Below, piece by piece: positions 34,860 to 43,433 of a stretch of 64,000 bases of DNA. This DNA comes from Gammaproteobacteria bacterium (GTDB lineage: Bacteria > Pseudomonadota > Gammaproteobacteria > Burkholderiales > Gallionellaceae). The stretch covers positions 620,001 to 684,000 of the forward strand of contig JAHJBC010000006.1 in assembly GCA_018813765.1 (NCBI GenBank), written 5' to 3'. Under the pieces are notes generated by a model, which saw nothing but the letters and a program-made list of their open reading frames with translations, had not been told where the DNA came from and did not search any database. Positions within the stretch are counted from its first letter, which is position 1. Every line of letters starts with the position of its first letter. The position numbers and the translations under genes are program-made.

Positions 34860-36644
34860 TCAGCTCTGTTCCGGCGGAGGCGAGGTCTTGAGTACCTCCT
34901 CCAGTGTGGTCAGTCCGGCGGCGACCTTGAGCGCGCCGGAGATGCGCAACGGCTTCATGCCCTCGCGGTTGGCCAGTTCGCGCAGGGCGGCGATGTCGGT
35001 CTCGGCATTGATGAGTTTGCGCAGTTCCGGCGACATCAGCAGGATCTCGTAGATACCGATGCGTCCGGAATATCCGGTCATACGGCATTCCAGGCATCCC
35101 TGCGGGCGCTGCAGTTGCGTCGGGCGCGTCGCCTTCCAGGGCGCGACCAGGCCGCTCCACAGTTCGATGTCGTCTTCCCGTATCGGGGTCGGTTTCTTGC
35201 AATGCGGGCACAGCGTGCGTACCAGCCTTTGCGCCATGATGCCGAGCAGCGTGGCGTTGAGCAGGTAGGACGGCACGCCCAGGTCGAGCAGGCGGGTGAT
35301 GGCCGACGGCGCGTCGTTGGTATGCAGCGTGGACAGCACCAGATGGCCGGTTAGGGCAGCCTGGATCGCCATGTCGGCCGTCTCCAGGTCGCGTATCTCG
35401 CCCACCATGATGATGTCCGGATCCTGCCGCATCAGCGCGCGCACGCCGTCGGCGAAAGTGAGGTCGAGCCCCTGTTGTATCTGCATCTGGTTGAACGCGG
35501 GCTCCACCATTTCGATCGGGTCTTCCAACGTGCAGACGTTTACTTCCGGCGTCGCCAGGCTCTTGAGTGTGGAATACAGCGTGGTGGTCTTGCCCGAGCC
35601 GGTGGGGCCGGTGACGAGGATGATGCCGTTTGGCTTGGAGGTCATCATCTCCCAACGCGCGCGGTCGTCGTCTGAAAATCCCAGCTCGGAGAAATCGCGC
35701 ACCAGCACTTCCGGGTCGAAGATGCGCATCACCAGCTTTTCGCCGAAGGCTGTGGGCAGCGTGGACAGGCGCAGCTCGATCTCCTGTCCGGCCTCGGTGC
35801 GGGTCTTGATGCGCCCGTCCTGCGGGCGGCGCTTCTCCATCAGGTCCATGCGCCCCAGCAGCTTGATGCGGCTGGTCATCGCAGTGACCACCGACATCGG
35901 TAACTGGTGCACCTGGTGCAGCACGCCGTCGATGCGGAAGCGCACGATGCCTACTTCGCGGCGCGGCTCGATGTGGATGTCCGAAGCGCGCTGCTCGAAG
36001 GCGTATTGCCACAGCCAGTCGACGATGTGGACGATGTGCTGGTCGTTGGCGTCGAACTGCTTGTTGACCTTGCCCAGTTCCACCAGCTGCTCGAACGAGG
36101 CGAGATTGGGCGAGTCGGAAGAGGCCTTGGTCGCGCTCTTCACCGAGCGCGCCAGATTGTAGAACTCCACCAGATAGTGGTTGATGTCGGTCGGCGAGGA
36201 GAATACCCGGCGGATGCTCTTGCGCGACGTCTGCTTGACCACCGCCTCCCAGCCGCGCAGGAACGGCTCGGCGGTCGCCACCACCAGTTCGTTGCCGTCG
36301 ATGCGGATCGGCATGATGGAGAAACGGTTCGCATAATCGATCGACATCAGGTCGACGAGATTGGTGAAATCTATCTTGATCGGATCGATATGCAGATATT
36401 CGATCCCGACCTTGCCTGCCAGCCATTCTGTCAGGCTGTCCAGCGTCAGGATGCGCTGTGGCGGAATGAGCGAGCGCCAGGATTTCCCGGCGATGATCAC
36501 CAGCGGATGGTCGTCATGTCGGCGGACGTGACGCTCGTTGAAGAGTGCGTCGGCATCTTCCCTGCCGACCATGCCGTCCACGACCAGCATGTCCAGCACT
36601 TCAGACAGCTTCAGTTTATGTTCCGGAACTTCGGGAGAAGCCAT
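34860..36644 (-). CDS. GspE/PilB-family secretion or pilus-extension ATPase
   Basis: A 594-residue hexameric ATPase of the type II secretion / type IV pilus assembly family. An N-terminal GspE-N domain (about residues 1-150) precedes the ATPase core, with Walker A GPTGSGKTTT (about 340-350), the Asp box LEDPIEM, Walker B IIMVGEIRDLETAD, the His box LSTLHTNDA and a zinc site with LCPHC and GCLEC. The start at 36644 has AAGG seven bases upstream; the TTG at 36701 is not needed. No pilB-pilC-pilD set surrounds it, so whether it drives pili or secretion is open. A PilZ gene lies divergently upstream. Confidence 0.88.
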   Translation of the reverse strand: MASPEVPEHKLKLSEVLDMLVVDGMVGREDADALFNERHVRRHDDHPLVIIAGKSWRSLIPPQRILTLDSLTEWLAGKVGIEYLHIDPIKIDFTNLVDLMSIDYANRFSIMPIRIDGNELVVATAEPFLRGWEAVVKQTSRKSIRRVFSSPTDINHYLVEFYNLARSVKSATKASSDSPNLASFEQLVELGKVNKQFDANDQHIVHIVDWLWQYAFEQRASDIHIEPRREVGIVRFRIDGVLHQVHQLPMSVVTAMTSRIKLLGRMDLMEKRRPQDGRIKTRTEAGQEIELRLSTLPTAFGEKLVMRIFDPEVLVRDFSELGFSDDDRARWEMMTSKPNGIILVTGPTGSGKTTTLYSTLKSLATPEVNVCTLEDPIEMVEPAFNQMQIQQGLDLTFADGVRALMRQDPDIIMVGEIRDLETADMAIQAALTGHLVLSTLHTNDAPSAITRLLDLGVPSYLLNATLLGIMAQRLVRTLCPHCKKPTPIREDDIELWSGLVAPWKATRPTQLQRPQGCLECRMTGYSGRIGIYEILLMSPELRKLINAETDIAALRELANREGMKPLRISGALKVAAGLTTLEEVLKTSPPPEQS

Positions 36645-36747
36645 GAGTGTGCCTTGAATTGAAGTTTGGCGGACTATACCGTTATCGGGCGGGGGGTTCA
36701 ATTAACTTGCTGACTCGCAGTCACAGAGCGGCCTAATGCGCTTTGGG

Positions 36748-36848
36748 ACTACAAGTGCCAAGTCCCCGGCAATACCATGCCGCCCGGATGTAGAGTCGTA
36801 CTACAGGGATACACCACCTCCTATTGCCTCCGTAACTACGGGTGCAAA
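36748..36848 (+). repeat. Three degenerate ACTAC-type direct repeats before the PilZ gene
   Basis: The gap between the ATPase gene and the PilZ gene holds three related 14-mers: ACTACAAGTGCCAA (36748-36761), ACTACAGGGATACA (36800-36813) and ACTACGGGTGCAAA (36835-36848), spaced 52 and 35 bases start to start. They could be operator half-sites for a response regulator controlling one or both divergent genes. Nothing else is recognised in the gap. Confidence 0.35.
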
Positions 36849-36934
36849 TACATGTAAACCCGACCGTTGAATGCTTGCGGGCGCAATCAACGCCACCTTA
36901 AGATGCAAAGGCAGTTAATCCAGAGGAGAAAATC

Positions 36935-37264
36935 GTGCATACAGAACACCGCAGGGAAAGGCGCTCTGTCGTCTCCCCGAAACCCAAGGGGGTGTTGCAG
37001 GTCCTGGCAGGCGAAAAGTGCCTGGATGTCACTGCCGTGATGGATGCCTCGCCCATGGGGATGCGACTGCAAGTTGACGACCGGATCGGCATCGGTGAAA
37101 ACATACTGGTCAGGTATATGGACAAGCAGGTCGATATGAAGCTGAACGGTACTGTTGTGTGGAACTCGGTTTCCGCCGATCCGGCAGCAGCGGACGCAGA
37201 CCATAGTGCCTGCATCATCGGCATCTCACTGGCCGGCCCGTCGCTTCTGCAAGCTTTTTTGTGA
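36935..37264 (+). CDS. PilZ-domain protein (predicted c-di-GMP receptor)
   Basis: A 109-residue single-domain protein with both parts of the c-di-GMP-binding signature: R6-x3-R10 in HRRERRS and D37-x-S39-x2-G42 in DASPMGMRL. It starts at GTG (36935), decided by GAGGAG six bases upstream. PilZ proteins often control pili, motility or secretion ATPases, and the divergent GspE/PilB gene makes such a link plausible but unproven. The stop codon is followed at once by the first of the ssrA-like remnants. Confidence 0.85.
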   Translation: MHTEHRRERRSVVSPKPKGVLQVLAGEKCLDVTAVMDASPMGMRLQVDDRIGIGENILVRYMDKQVDMKLNGTVVWNSVSADPAAADADHSACIIGISLAGPSLLQAFL

Positions 37265-37265
37265 G

Positions 37266-37345
37266 CGAGCCCCCAGCCCGTACCGGATGGGGATTCAATT
37301 CCCGCTCAATCTCAACGCAACAAATAAAAAACGGCACCGCAATGG
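37266..37345 (+). repeat. Degenerate copy 1 of the ssrA 3' end
   Basis: Plus-strand sequence with a T-arm-like GGGGATTCAATTCCC followed by CAACAAATAAAAAACGG and CACC, matching the end of tmRNA and the start of its terminator, which here lie on the minus strand further right. It aligns with copy 2 (37447-37544) over about 80 bases and lacks the CCTCCACCA tail, which is replaced by CAATCTCA. It cannot be a functional tmRNA, since no 5' part exists. Confidence 0.65.
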
Positions 37346-37415
37346 TGCTTTTAGGTGGGGGAATTGGCCTTGCAGGCCGCGCCTTCGCCTGCATGCGAAG
37401 GCCGCTCCGGACTAC

Positions 37416-37437
37416 AAACAGCACGCAGGTGCTGTTT
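37416..37437. other. Perfect 9-bp hairpin between the two ssrA-like copies
   Basis: AAACAGCAC (37416-37424), loop GCAG, GTGCTGTTT (37429-37437). It lies in the spacer between the two remnants, next to further GC-rich palindromic stretches. It has no clear T-run after it, so terminator function is doubtful. Confidence 0.5.
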
Positions 37438-37446
37438 GCTTGACGC

Positions 37447-37544
37447 CCTCCGCCCCCCGTCCGTGCCGGACGGGGATTCAATTCCCCCCGCGTAATCTCA
37501 GCAACAAATAAAAACGACACCACAAGGGTGCCGTTTTTATTTGT
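37447..37544 (+). repeat. Degenerate copy 2 of the ssrA 3' end, inverted relative to ssrA
   Basis: CGGACGGGGATTCAATTCC and CCCCGC match the tmRNA T-arm (CGGACGGGGGTTCAATTCC then CCCCGC), and ACAAATAAAAACG matches the sequence just after the tmRNA CCA end. The functional gene is on the minus strand, so copy 2 and ssrA form an imperfect inverted repeat of about 50-base arms centred on the terminator loop. The CCA tail is replaced by GTAATCTCA. Confidence 0.7.
37508..37541. terminator. Terminator of ssrA
   Basis: On the minus strand, directly after the tmRNA CCA end, AAATAAAAACGGCACC pairs with GGTGTCGTTTTTATTT around the loop CTTGT, ending in a T-run. One arm belongs to the ssrA flank and the other to the inverted copy 2. 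Confidence 0.8.
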
Positions 37545-37914
37545 TGGTGGAGGCGGGGGGAATTGAACCCCCGTCCGCGAGCCCTCTACAGGCAGTTCTA
37601 CATACTTAGTCTGGTTATTTGATTTTATCCGGCAGACGCCAACCGACAGGCTGCTACAGGACGAGTCACCTTAGTTTTAGCTTCGTGCAAAGTGACCCTG
37701 CACGACACGATTCCGTGTAAATGATCCCACTCATCGCGGCATTACTGCCTTGAGCCCCTCCACGGACAGCAGGGTGTGGGATCTAACCGGTTAAGCGGCT
37801 AGAGCGTACTTTTCGTCGTTTGCGACTATTGGTTTTCCAGCTGATTTACGAGGTGGCGGGTCCTCGGTATGCCCTACACTGCTTTGTAACCCACGTCGAA
37901 GCCAGGTCGCCCCC
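37545..37914 (-). ncRNA. ssrA: Transfer-messenger RNA (tmRNA)
   Basis: Rescues stalled ribosomes and tags their products for proteolysis. About 370 bases. The 5' end GGGGGCGACCTGGCTTCGAC pairs with the 3' end CCGCCTCC before ACCA; G-U wobble occurs once. The T-arm is GGGGGTTCAATTCCCCC. The tag reading frame at 37791-37823 encodes ANDEKYALAA and a stop, with lysine where many relatives have asparagine. It is a one-piece molecule typical of betaproteobacteria. It lies between the PilZ gene and the cyclase-hemerythrin gene, flanked on its 3' side by two inverted remnants of its own end. Confidence 0.97.
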
Positions 37915-37940
37915 GGTTCGTATGTGTTCAAGCGGTGGGG

Positions 37941-37949
37941 ATTGTAGCA
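37941..37949 (-). promoter_or_regulatory. Extended -10 promoter element of ssrA
   Basis: Minus-strand TGCTACAAT is an extended -10 (TGn plus 5/6 match). Transcription would begin about 20 bases before the mature tmRNA 5' end. The -35 region would lie inside the 3' end of the cyclase-hemerythrin gene and matches poorly. Confidence 0.5.
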
Positions 37950-37953
37950 GTTT

Positions 37954-39330
37954 TCACCGCTGGCCGTTGTGCTGGATGTAGCGGACGAAGTGGCGGTCGG
38001 CCTTGGTGGCGTGCGATGCGAACCAGTCCAGCAGCAGCAGTTCGGTGCGGAAGGCGAGATAGCGCGGGTCTTCCGAACGGTTCCCGACCTTGTGGGATAG
38101 TGCGGTGAAGTTCTCGATGAAGCGGTTGTGTTCCTGGGCGTGACTGTCGGCGAAGGGATAGCCATGTTTGCGCATCAGTTCTTCCTCGAACGGAAAGAGT
38201 TTTTCCGCATGTTCTGTCAGGAAGGGGAAGATGCTTTCGAATCCCGTGCAATTATCTTCCTTGATCTGCATGGTGAGTGCATTCACCCGTTCCAGCAATT
38301 CGCCGTGGGCCTGATCGAGTTCCTTCAGCCCGGTGTGTTGTTCGTCCTTCCACACCACGCCGGTATCCAGCTCACCAGTGCCCAGATGTTGTCCGGTGGC
38401 CTGGTATTCGTAGCAGCGTTCCAGATAGATGAGGGCGGGGAAGTCTTCCGGCGATATCTCGATGCACTGCTTGAGCAGCGGGATGGCCTGGGCGATGTCC
38501 TTCATGTGGTAGCAGGCGATGGCTTTTTCGAACAGCGGCAGGCTGTCCTTTTTGCGGTGACGCTGTTTTTCGTTGTCGTTGTCGAACACCTCGTAGATGG
38601 AGAGCGGCTGCGACTTGCCCTTCACGCGGATGCGGTCGAGAAAACGGATCAGGTATTTGTCCGGGTCGGCCAGGTCATACAGCGTGTTCTGGCTGATGAT
38701 GAGCGGGGCACGGTAGGTCTTGGTGGCCTCTTCCAGCCGGGCGGTGAGGTTCACCGCATCGCCGATCACCGTGCTGTCCATGCGGTTGATGCCGCCCACC
38801 GTGCCTATCATCACCACGCCGGTATTCAGGCCGATGCCGATGCTGATGGGGGTGTAGCCCGCGCGTTCGCGTCCGGCATTGTAGTATTCCAGCCGTTCCA
38901 GCATGGCGATGGAGCCGGTAACCGCATCGTCGGCGCCATGCTCGAACAATGCCATGATGGCGTCGCCGATGTATTTGTCGATGATGCCGCGATGGCGGCT
39001 GATGACCGGTTCCATCTGGCTGAGGAAGGAGTTGATGAACTCGAAGTTCTCGGCCGGCGTCATCGATTCCGACAGCGGCGTGAAATCGCGGATATCCGAG
39101 AACATGATGGTCATCTTGCGCTCGACCTGGTCGCCCAGCTTGACGTCGACGATGCTTTTGGCTTGCAGCAGGTTGAGCAACTGGTGTGGCACCAGGCGGC
39201 TGTAGGCAGTCTCGGTCTGCTGCAGCAAAGCCAGCGCCTGCTGGTGGGCGATGATGACCTTGTGCAGGATCTCCTGGATGTTTTCCTGCGTCGGATCGGG
39301 GATGTTCCCCATTTTCGGTACTTCGCTCAT
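37954..39330 (-). CDS. Class III adenylate cyclase fused to a C-terminal hemerythrin-like domain
   Basis: A soluble 458-residue protein. A helical N-terminus (1-70) precedes a class III cyclase domain (about 70-250), with metal ligands D79 (FSDIRDFT) and D123 (DKYIGDAIM), adenine-selecting K119 and T187 (STVIGD) and R198. Residues 255-312 look like one or two TPR-like helical hairpins. Residues 320-455 are a hemerythrin domain with W327, H342, E382, H397, H401, H440 and D445. The expected histidine four residues before E382 is L378, with H374 one turn upstream. Cyclic AMP synthesis governed by O2 or redox is the natural hypothesis. It is followed by ssrA on the same strand. Confidence 0.85.
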   Translation of the reverse strand: MSEVPKMGNIPDPTQENIQEILHKVIIAHQQALALLQQTETAYSRLVPHQLLNLLQAKSIVDVKLGDQVERKMTIMFSDIRDFTPLSESMTPAENFEFINSFLSQMEPVISRHRGIIDKYIGDAIMALFEHGADDAVTGSIAMLERLEYYNAGRERAGYTPISIGIGLNTGVVMIGTVGGINRMDSTVIGDAVNLTARLEEATKTYRAPLIISQNTLYDLADPDKYLIRFLDRIRVKGKSQPLSIYEVFDNDNEKQRHRKKDSLPLFEKAIACYHMKDIAQAIPLLKQCIEISPEDFPALIYLERCYEYQATGQHLGTGELDTGVVWKDEQHTGLKELDQAHGELLERVNALTMQIKEDNCTGFESIFPFLTEHAEKLFPFEEELMRKHGYPFADSHAQEHNRFIENFTALSHKVGNRSEDPRYLAFRTELLLLDWFASHATKADRHFVRYIQHNGQR

Positions 39331-39376
39331 GCTCCTCCGCCTGCCGTTCCGCTTTTGGTGAGCATCATACCGTTGT

Positions 39377-40030
39377 TCAGTTGCCGAGGTAGCGCAATAG
39401 CTCGAAGGGTGAATCGACTCGTCCCGCGGCGGGCCAGCTGCCGAGATCGGCCTGTGGATCGATGTAGCCGTAGGCCGCGATGATGCCGGTCATCTCGGCA
39501 GCCTGCGCCGCTTCCATGTCGCGCAGGTCGTCGCCCAGATAGAGGCAATCTTCCGCCGCGATCCCCATCAATTGCGCGGCATGTTGCAGCGGCAGCGGGT
39601 GGGGTTTGGCGCGCGCGCAGGTGTCGCCGCTCACCAGGCAGGCGGCGCGAATGGCATAACCGAGTTTTTCCATCAGCGGCACGGTGTAGCGGTGGGGTTT
39701 GTTGGTCACGATGCCCCAGGGCAACTCATGTCTTTCCAACTCGGCGACCAGCACCGCCATGCCGGGGAACAGGCGGGTACGGTCACAGATGTGCGCTTCA
39801 TAATGCTGTAGGAAGGCATCTTTCATCGCATCGTAGCCGGGCGATTCCGGCTCGACATCCATGCCCAGCTTGAGCAGTCCGCGCGAACCGTGCGATGCCT
39901 GCGGACGTATGGTTTCGGGAGGAAGCGGGGGGAGGTCGTGCAGGGCGCGCACATGGTTGAGCGCGGCCCCCAGGTCGGGGGCGGTATCGGCAAAGGTGCC
40001 GTCCAGATCGAAGAGTACGGCCTGGATCAT
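39377..40030 (-). CDS. gph: Phosphoglycolate phosphatase
   Basis: A HAD-family phosphatase of 217 residues that removes phosphate from 2-phosphoglycolate. The nucleophile motif is DLDGTFADT with D8 and D10; the later HAD motifs are IVTNKPH and YLGDDLRDMEAA. It lies one base after ubiG on the same strand; the ubiG-gph pair is common in beta- and gammaproteobacteria. Phosphoglycolate can arise from DNA repair or, in autotrophs, from RuBisCO oxygenation. Other small phosphate esters are possible substrates. Confidence 0.9.
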   Translation of the reverse strand: MIQAVLFDLDGTFADTAPDLGAALNHVRALHDLPPLPPETIRPQASHGSRGLLKLGMDVEPESPGYDAMKDAFLQHYEAHICDRTRLFPGMAVLVAELERHELPWGIVTNKPHRYTVPLMEKLGYAIRAACLVSGDTCARAKPHPLPLQHAAQLMGIAAEDCLYLGDDLRDMEAAQAAEMTGIIAAYGYIDPQADLGSWPAAGRVDSPFELLRYLGN

Positions 40031-40031
40031 G

Positions 40032-40727
40032 TCATTCCCTGTTACACGCCACCATATAATTCACGCCGGTATCGCGGCCGAGCGCGTAGGTCTTGTCCAG
40101 CGGGTTGTAGCTCATGCCGGTCATGTCGGCGACGTTCAATCCCGCATCGCGGCACCACTGCGCCAGTTCGGAAGGTTTGATGAAGCGGGCGTAATCATGC
40201 GTGCCGCGCGGCAGCAGGTTCAGCAAGTATTCCGCGCCGATGATGGCGAACAGGTAGGACTTCGGATTGCGGTTGAGCGTGGAAAGGAACACATGGCCGC
40301 CCGGCTTTACCAGCCTGGCGCAGGCCGCGACCGCGCCGGCGGGGTCGGGCACATGCTCTAGCATCTCCATGCAGGTCACCACGTCGAATTGTGCGGGGCG
40401 TTCTGCGGCCAGGTCTTCCACGGCGATCTTGATGTATTCGACCTTGTTGCCGCTTTCCAGCAGGTGCAGCTTGGCGACCTGCAGCGACTTGTCGGCCAGG
40501 TCTATGCCCGTCACTGTCGCTCCCGCCGCTGCCATGCTCTCGCTCAGGATGCCGCCGCCACACCCCACATCCAGCACAGTCTTGCCGGAAAGTCCGGCGA
40601 TGCGGTCGACATAGCCCAGCCGCAAGGGATTGATGTCGTGCAGGGGCTTGAATTCGCTGTTCGGATCCCACCACTTGTGGGCGAGCTGCGAGAATTTTTC
40701 GATTTCGACGGGATCGGCGTTGGACAT
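40032..40727 (-). CDS. ubiG: Ubiquinone biosynthesis O-methyltransferase
   Basis: Carries out both O-methylations in ubiquinone synthesis with S-adenosylmethionine. The 231 residues have the SAM motif [14 protein letters not shown] (51-64) and the UbiG segments [11 protein letters not shown] and [11 protein letters not shown]. The N-terminal [20 protein letters not shown] is diagnostic. The start at 40727 has AAGG upstream. It diverges from gyrA across a 153-base gap that must hold both promoters. Confidence 0.95.
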   Translation of the reverse strand: MSNADPVEIEKFSQLAHKWWDPNSEFKPLHDINPLRLGYVDRIAGLSGKTVLDVGCGGGILSESMAAAGATVTGIDLADKSLQVAKLHLLESGNKVEYIKIAVEDLAAERPAQFDVVTCMEMLEHVPDPAGAVAACARLVKPGGHVFLSTLNRNPKSYLFAIIGAEYLLNLLPRGTHDYARFIKPSELAQWCRDAGLNVADMTGMSYNPLDKTYALGRDTGVNYMVACNRE

Positions 40728-40831
40728 GGTTTTAACCTTGGTTAACAGGTTGGGGACTTTAACAAAACTGGCGCTGAATAGCCAAACCAGAGTGGGGGTG
40801 GTCGGGTAGTCGGGGCGGAGAGCTGCTGTGC

Positions 40832-40837
40832 TAGAAT
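40832..40837 (+). promoter_or_regulatory. -10 box of a likely gyrA promoter
   Basis: TAGAAT lies 43 bases before the chosen gyrA start, with no good -35 partner. It also overlaps the ATG at 40836, which makes that upstream start codon unlikely to be used. Confidence 0.4.
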
Positions 40838-40880
40838 GCGCACTTCGTTTTTGCCACATTCAGCTCATATCAGGTCGCAC

Positions 40881-43433
40881 ATGGAACAACAATTCGCCAA
40901 AGAAACCCTGCCGGTAAGCCTTGAAGAAGAGATGCGCAAGTCCTATCTGGACTACGCCATGAGCGTGATCGTGGGCCGCGCGCTGCCCGATGTGCGCGAC
41001 GGCCTCAAGCCGGTACACCGGCGCGTACTGTTCGCGATGCATGAACTGTCCAACGACTGGAACAAGGCCTACAAGAAGTCGGCGCGTATCGTCGGCGATG
41101 TGATCGGTAAATACCACCCGCACGGCGACACGGCGGTGTACGACACCATCGTGCGCATGGCGCAGGACTTCTCGCTGCGCTACACGCTGGTGGACGGGCA
41201 GGGCAACTTCGGTTCGGTGGACGGCGACAATGCGGCGGCGATGCGTTATACCGAGATCCGCATGGCCAAGATCGCGCATGAGCTCTTGGCCGACCTGGAT
41301 AAAGAGACAGTCGATTTCGGGCCGAACTACGACGGTTCCGAGCACGAGCCGCTGGTATTCCCGGCGCGCTTCCCCAACCTGCTGGTGAACGGTTCTTCCG
41401 GCATCGCCGTGGGCATGGCGACCAACATCCCGCCGCACAACATGACCGAGGTGGTGGATGCCTGTCTGGCTCTGCTGCGCGAGCCGGACATGGATATCGA
41501 GCGCCTGATCGAACTGGTGCCTGCGCCCGATTTCCCCACGGCCGGCTTCATCTACGGTCTGGCCGGCGTGAAGGAAGGCTACCGCACCGGCCGCGGCCGT
41601 GTGGTGATGCGCGCGCGCACCCATTTCGAGGACATCGGCAAGGGCGACCGTCAGGCCATCATCATCGACGAGTTGCCGTATCAGGTGAACAAGGCCAACC
41701 TGCTGATGAAGATCGGCGAGATGGTGCGCGAGAAGCGCATCGAAGGCATCTCCGAGATACGCGACGAGTCGGACAAGTCCGGCATGCGCGCGGTGATCGA
41801 ACTGAAGCGCGGCGAGAACGCCGAAGTGATCCTGAACCAGCTGTACAAGGACACGCCGATGCAGGACAGCTTCGGCATCAACATGGTCGCCATCATCGAC
41901 GGCCAGCCCAAGCTGCTCAACCTGAAGCAGGTGATCGAGGCTTTCCTGCGTCACCGCCGCGAGGTCGTCACACGCCGCACCATATTCGAACTGCGCAAGG
42001 CGCGGGAGCGCGGTCACATCCTGGAAGGTCTGGCCGTGGCGCTGTCCAACGTGGATGAGATCATCGCGCTGATCAAGGCGGCGCCGACGCCGCCCGACGC
42101 CAAGCGCGAGATGATGGCGCGCAGCTGGCGTTCCTCGCTGGTGGAGGAAATGCTGAGCCGCGTCAGCGACGCTTCGCGTCCCGAAGGACTGGCGCCCGAG
42201 TTCGGTCTGGTGAAGGGCAACGGCTATTTCCTTTCCGATGCACAGGCGCAGGCGATCCTCGAATTGCGTCTGCAACGCCTGACCGGTCTGGAGCAGGACA
42301 AGATCGTCGGCGAATACCGCGAGGTGATGGACAAGATCACTGACCTGCTCGACATCCTTTCCAAGCCCGCGCGCGTGACGCAGATCATCGGCGACGAGTT
42401 GATCACCATACGCTCGCAGTTCGGCGACAAGCGCCGCAGCGAGATCATCACCCATGCGCAGGACCTGAACATGGAAGACCTGATCGCGCCGGAAGACGTG
42501 GTGGTGACCATGTCGCACGGCGGCTACATGAAGGCGCAGAAGCTGGACGAATACCGCGCGCAGAAACGCGGCGGACGCGGCAAGCAGGCAACGGCGACCA
42601 AGGAAGACGATTTCATCGACAACCTGTTCATCGCCAACACCCACGATTACATCCTGTGCTTCTCCAACCGCGGACGTGTCTACTGGCTCAAGGTGTATGA
42701 CGTGCCGCAGGGCACGCGCATCAGCCGCGGCAAGCCCATCGTCAACTTGCTGCCGCTGGAGGCGAACGAGAAGATCAACGCCATCCTGCCAGTGAAGAAA
42801 TTCACCGATGACCAGTTCATTTTCTTCGCCACCAGCGAAGGCACGGTGAAAAAGACGCCGCTGTCCGATTTCTCCAACCCGCGCAAGGCAGGCATCATCG
42901 CCATCAGTCTGGACGAGGGCGACTTCCTCATCGGCGTGGCGATTACCGACGGCAAGCACGACGTCATGCTGTTCTCCGACGAGGGCAGGGCGGTGCGCTT
43001 CGACGAGGACGACGTGCGTGGCATGGGTCGCAACGCGCGCGGCGTGCGCGGCATGAATCTGGCCAAGGGTGGCAAGGTCATCGCGTTACTGGTGGCCGAG
43101 AACGAAGAGCAATCCGTGCTGACCGCGACCGAGAACGGTTACGGCAAGCGTACTTCGATCACCGAATACACCCGCCACGGGCGCGGCACGCAGGGCATGA
43201 TCGCGATCCAGACCTCCGAACGCAACGGCAAGGTGGTCGCCGCCACGCTGGTGAGGCCGGAAGACGAGATCATGCTGATTGGTACCAACGGCGTGCTGAT
43301 CCGCACTCGCGTCAACGAGATCCGCGAGATGAGCCGCGCCACCCAGGGCGTGACGCTGATGAACCTGGAGGATGGCGAGAAGCTGGCCGGTTTGAGCCGA
43401 CTCGCCGAGACCGAAGAAGAGGAAGCCGAATAA
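40881..43433 (+). CDS. gyrA: DNA gyrase subunit A
   Basis: The DNA-cleaving subunit of gyrase. It has 850 residues. The active-site tyrosine is Y123 in [10 protein letters not shown]. The quinolone-resistance region reads [19 protein letters not shown], with threonine at 84 (serine 83 in E. coli) and D88 kept. The GyrA box, QKRGGRGK, in the C-terminal wrapping domain identifies gyrase rather than topoisomerase IV. The start at 40881 follows AGGT and drops a 15-residue extension. Its stop directly abuts the serC ATG. Confidence 0.97.
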   Translation: MEQQFAKETLPVSLEEEMRKSYLDYAMSVIVGRALPDVRDGLKPVHRRVLFAMHELSNDWNKAYKKSARIVGDVIGKYHPHGDTAVYDTIVRMAQDFSLRYTLVDGQGNFGSVDGDNAAAMRYTEIRMAKIAHELLADLDKETVDFGPNYDGSEHEPLVFPARFPNLLVNGSSGIAVGMATNIPPHNMTEVVDACLALLREPDMDIERLIELVPAPDFPTAGFIYGLAGVKEGYRTGRGRVVMRARTHFEDIGKGDRQAIIIDELPYQVNKANLLMKIGEMVREKRIEGISEIRDESDKSGMRAVIELKRGENAEVILNQLYKDTPMQDSFGINMVAIIDGQPKLLNLKQVIEAFLRHRREVVTRRTIFELRKARERGHILEGLAVALSNVDEIIALIKAAPTPPDAKREMMARSWRSSLVEEMLSRVSDASRPEGLAPEFGLVKGNGYFLSDAQAQAILELRLQRLTGLEQDKIVGEYREVMDKITDLLDILSKPARVTQIIGDELITIRSQFGDKRRSEIITHAQDLNMEDLIAPEDVVVTMSHGGYMKAQKLDEYRAQKRGGRGKQATATKEDDFIDNLFIANTHDYILCFSNRGRVYWLKVYDVPQGTRISRGKPIVNLLPLEANEKINAILPVKKFTDDQFIFFATSEGTVKKTPLSDFSNPRKAGIIAISLDEGDFLIGVAITDGKHDVMLFSDEGRAVRFDEDDVRGMGRNARGVRGMNLAKGGKVIALLVAENEEQSVLTATENGYGKRTSITEYTRHGRGTQGMIAIQTSERNGKVVAATLVRPEDEIMLIGTNGVLIRTRVNEIREMSRATQGVTLMNLEDGEKLAGLSRLAETEEEEAE

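Noticed and set aside
33922-36426. 834-codon minus-strand frame joining the mutarotase to sequence antiphase with the ATPase
   Set aside because: Only the last 300 codons match a protein family; the upstream part is an out-of-frame reading of the GspE/PilB gene.
37155-37511. 118-codon plus-strand frame through the end of the PilZ gene and the ssrA-like copies
   Set aside because: It is an out-of-frame reading of PilZ continued into non-coding repeats.
40860-42959. 699-codon minus-strand frame inside gyrA
   Set aside because: Antisense shadow of gyrA with no recognisable domain.
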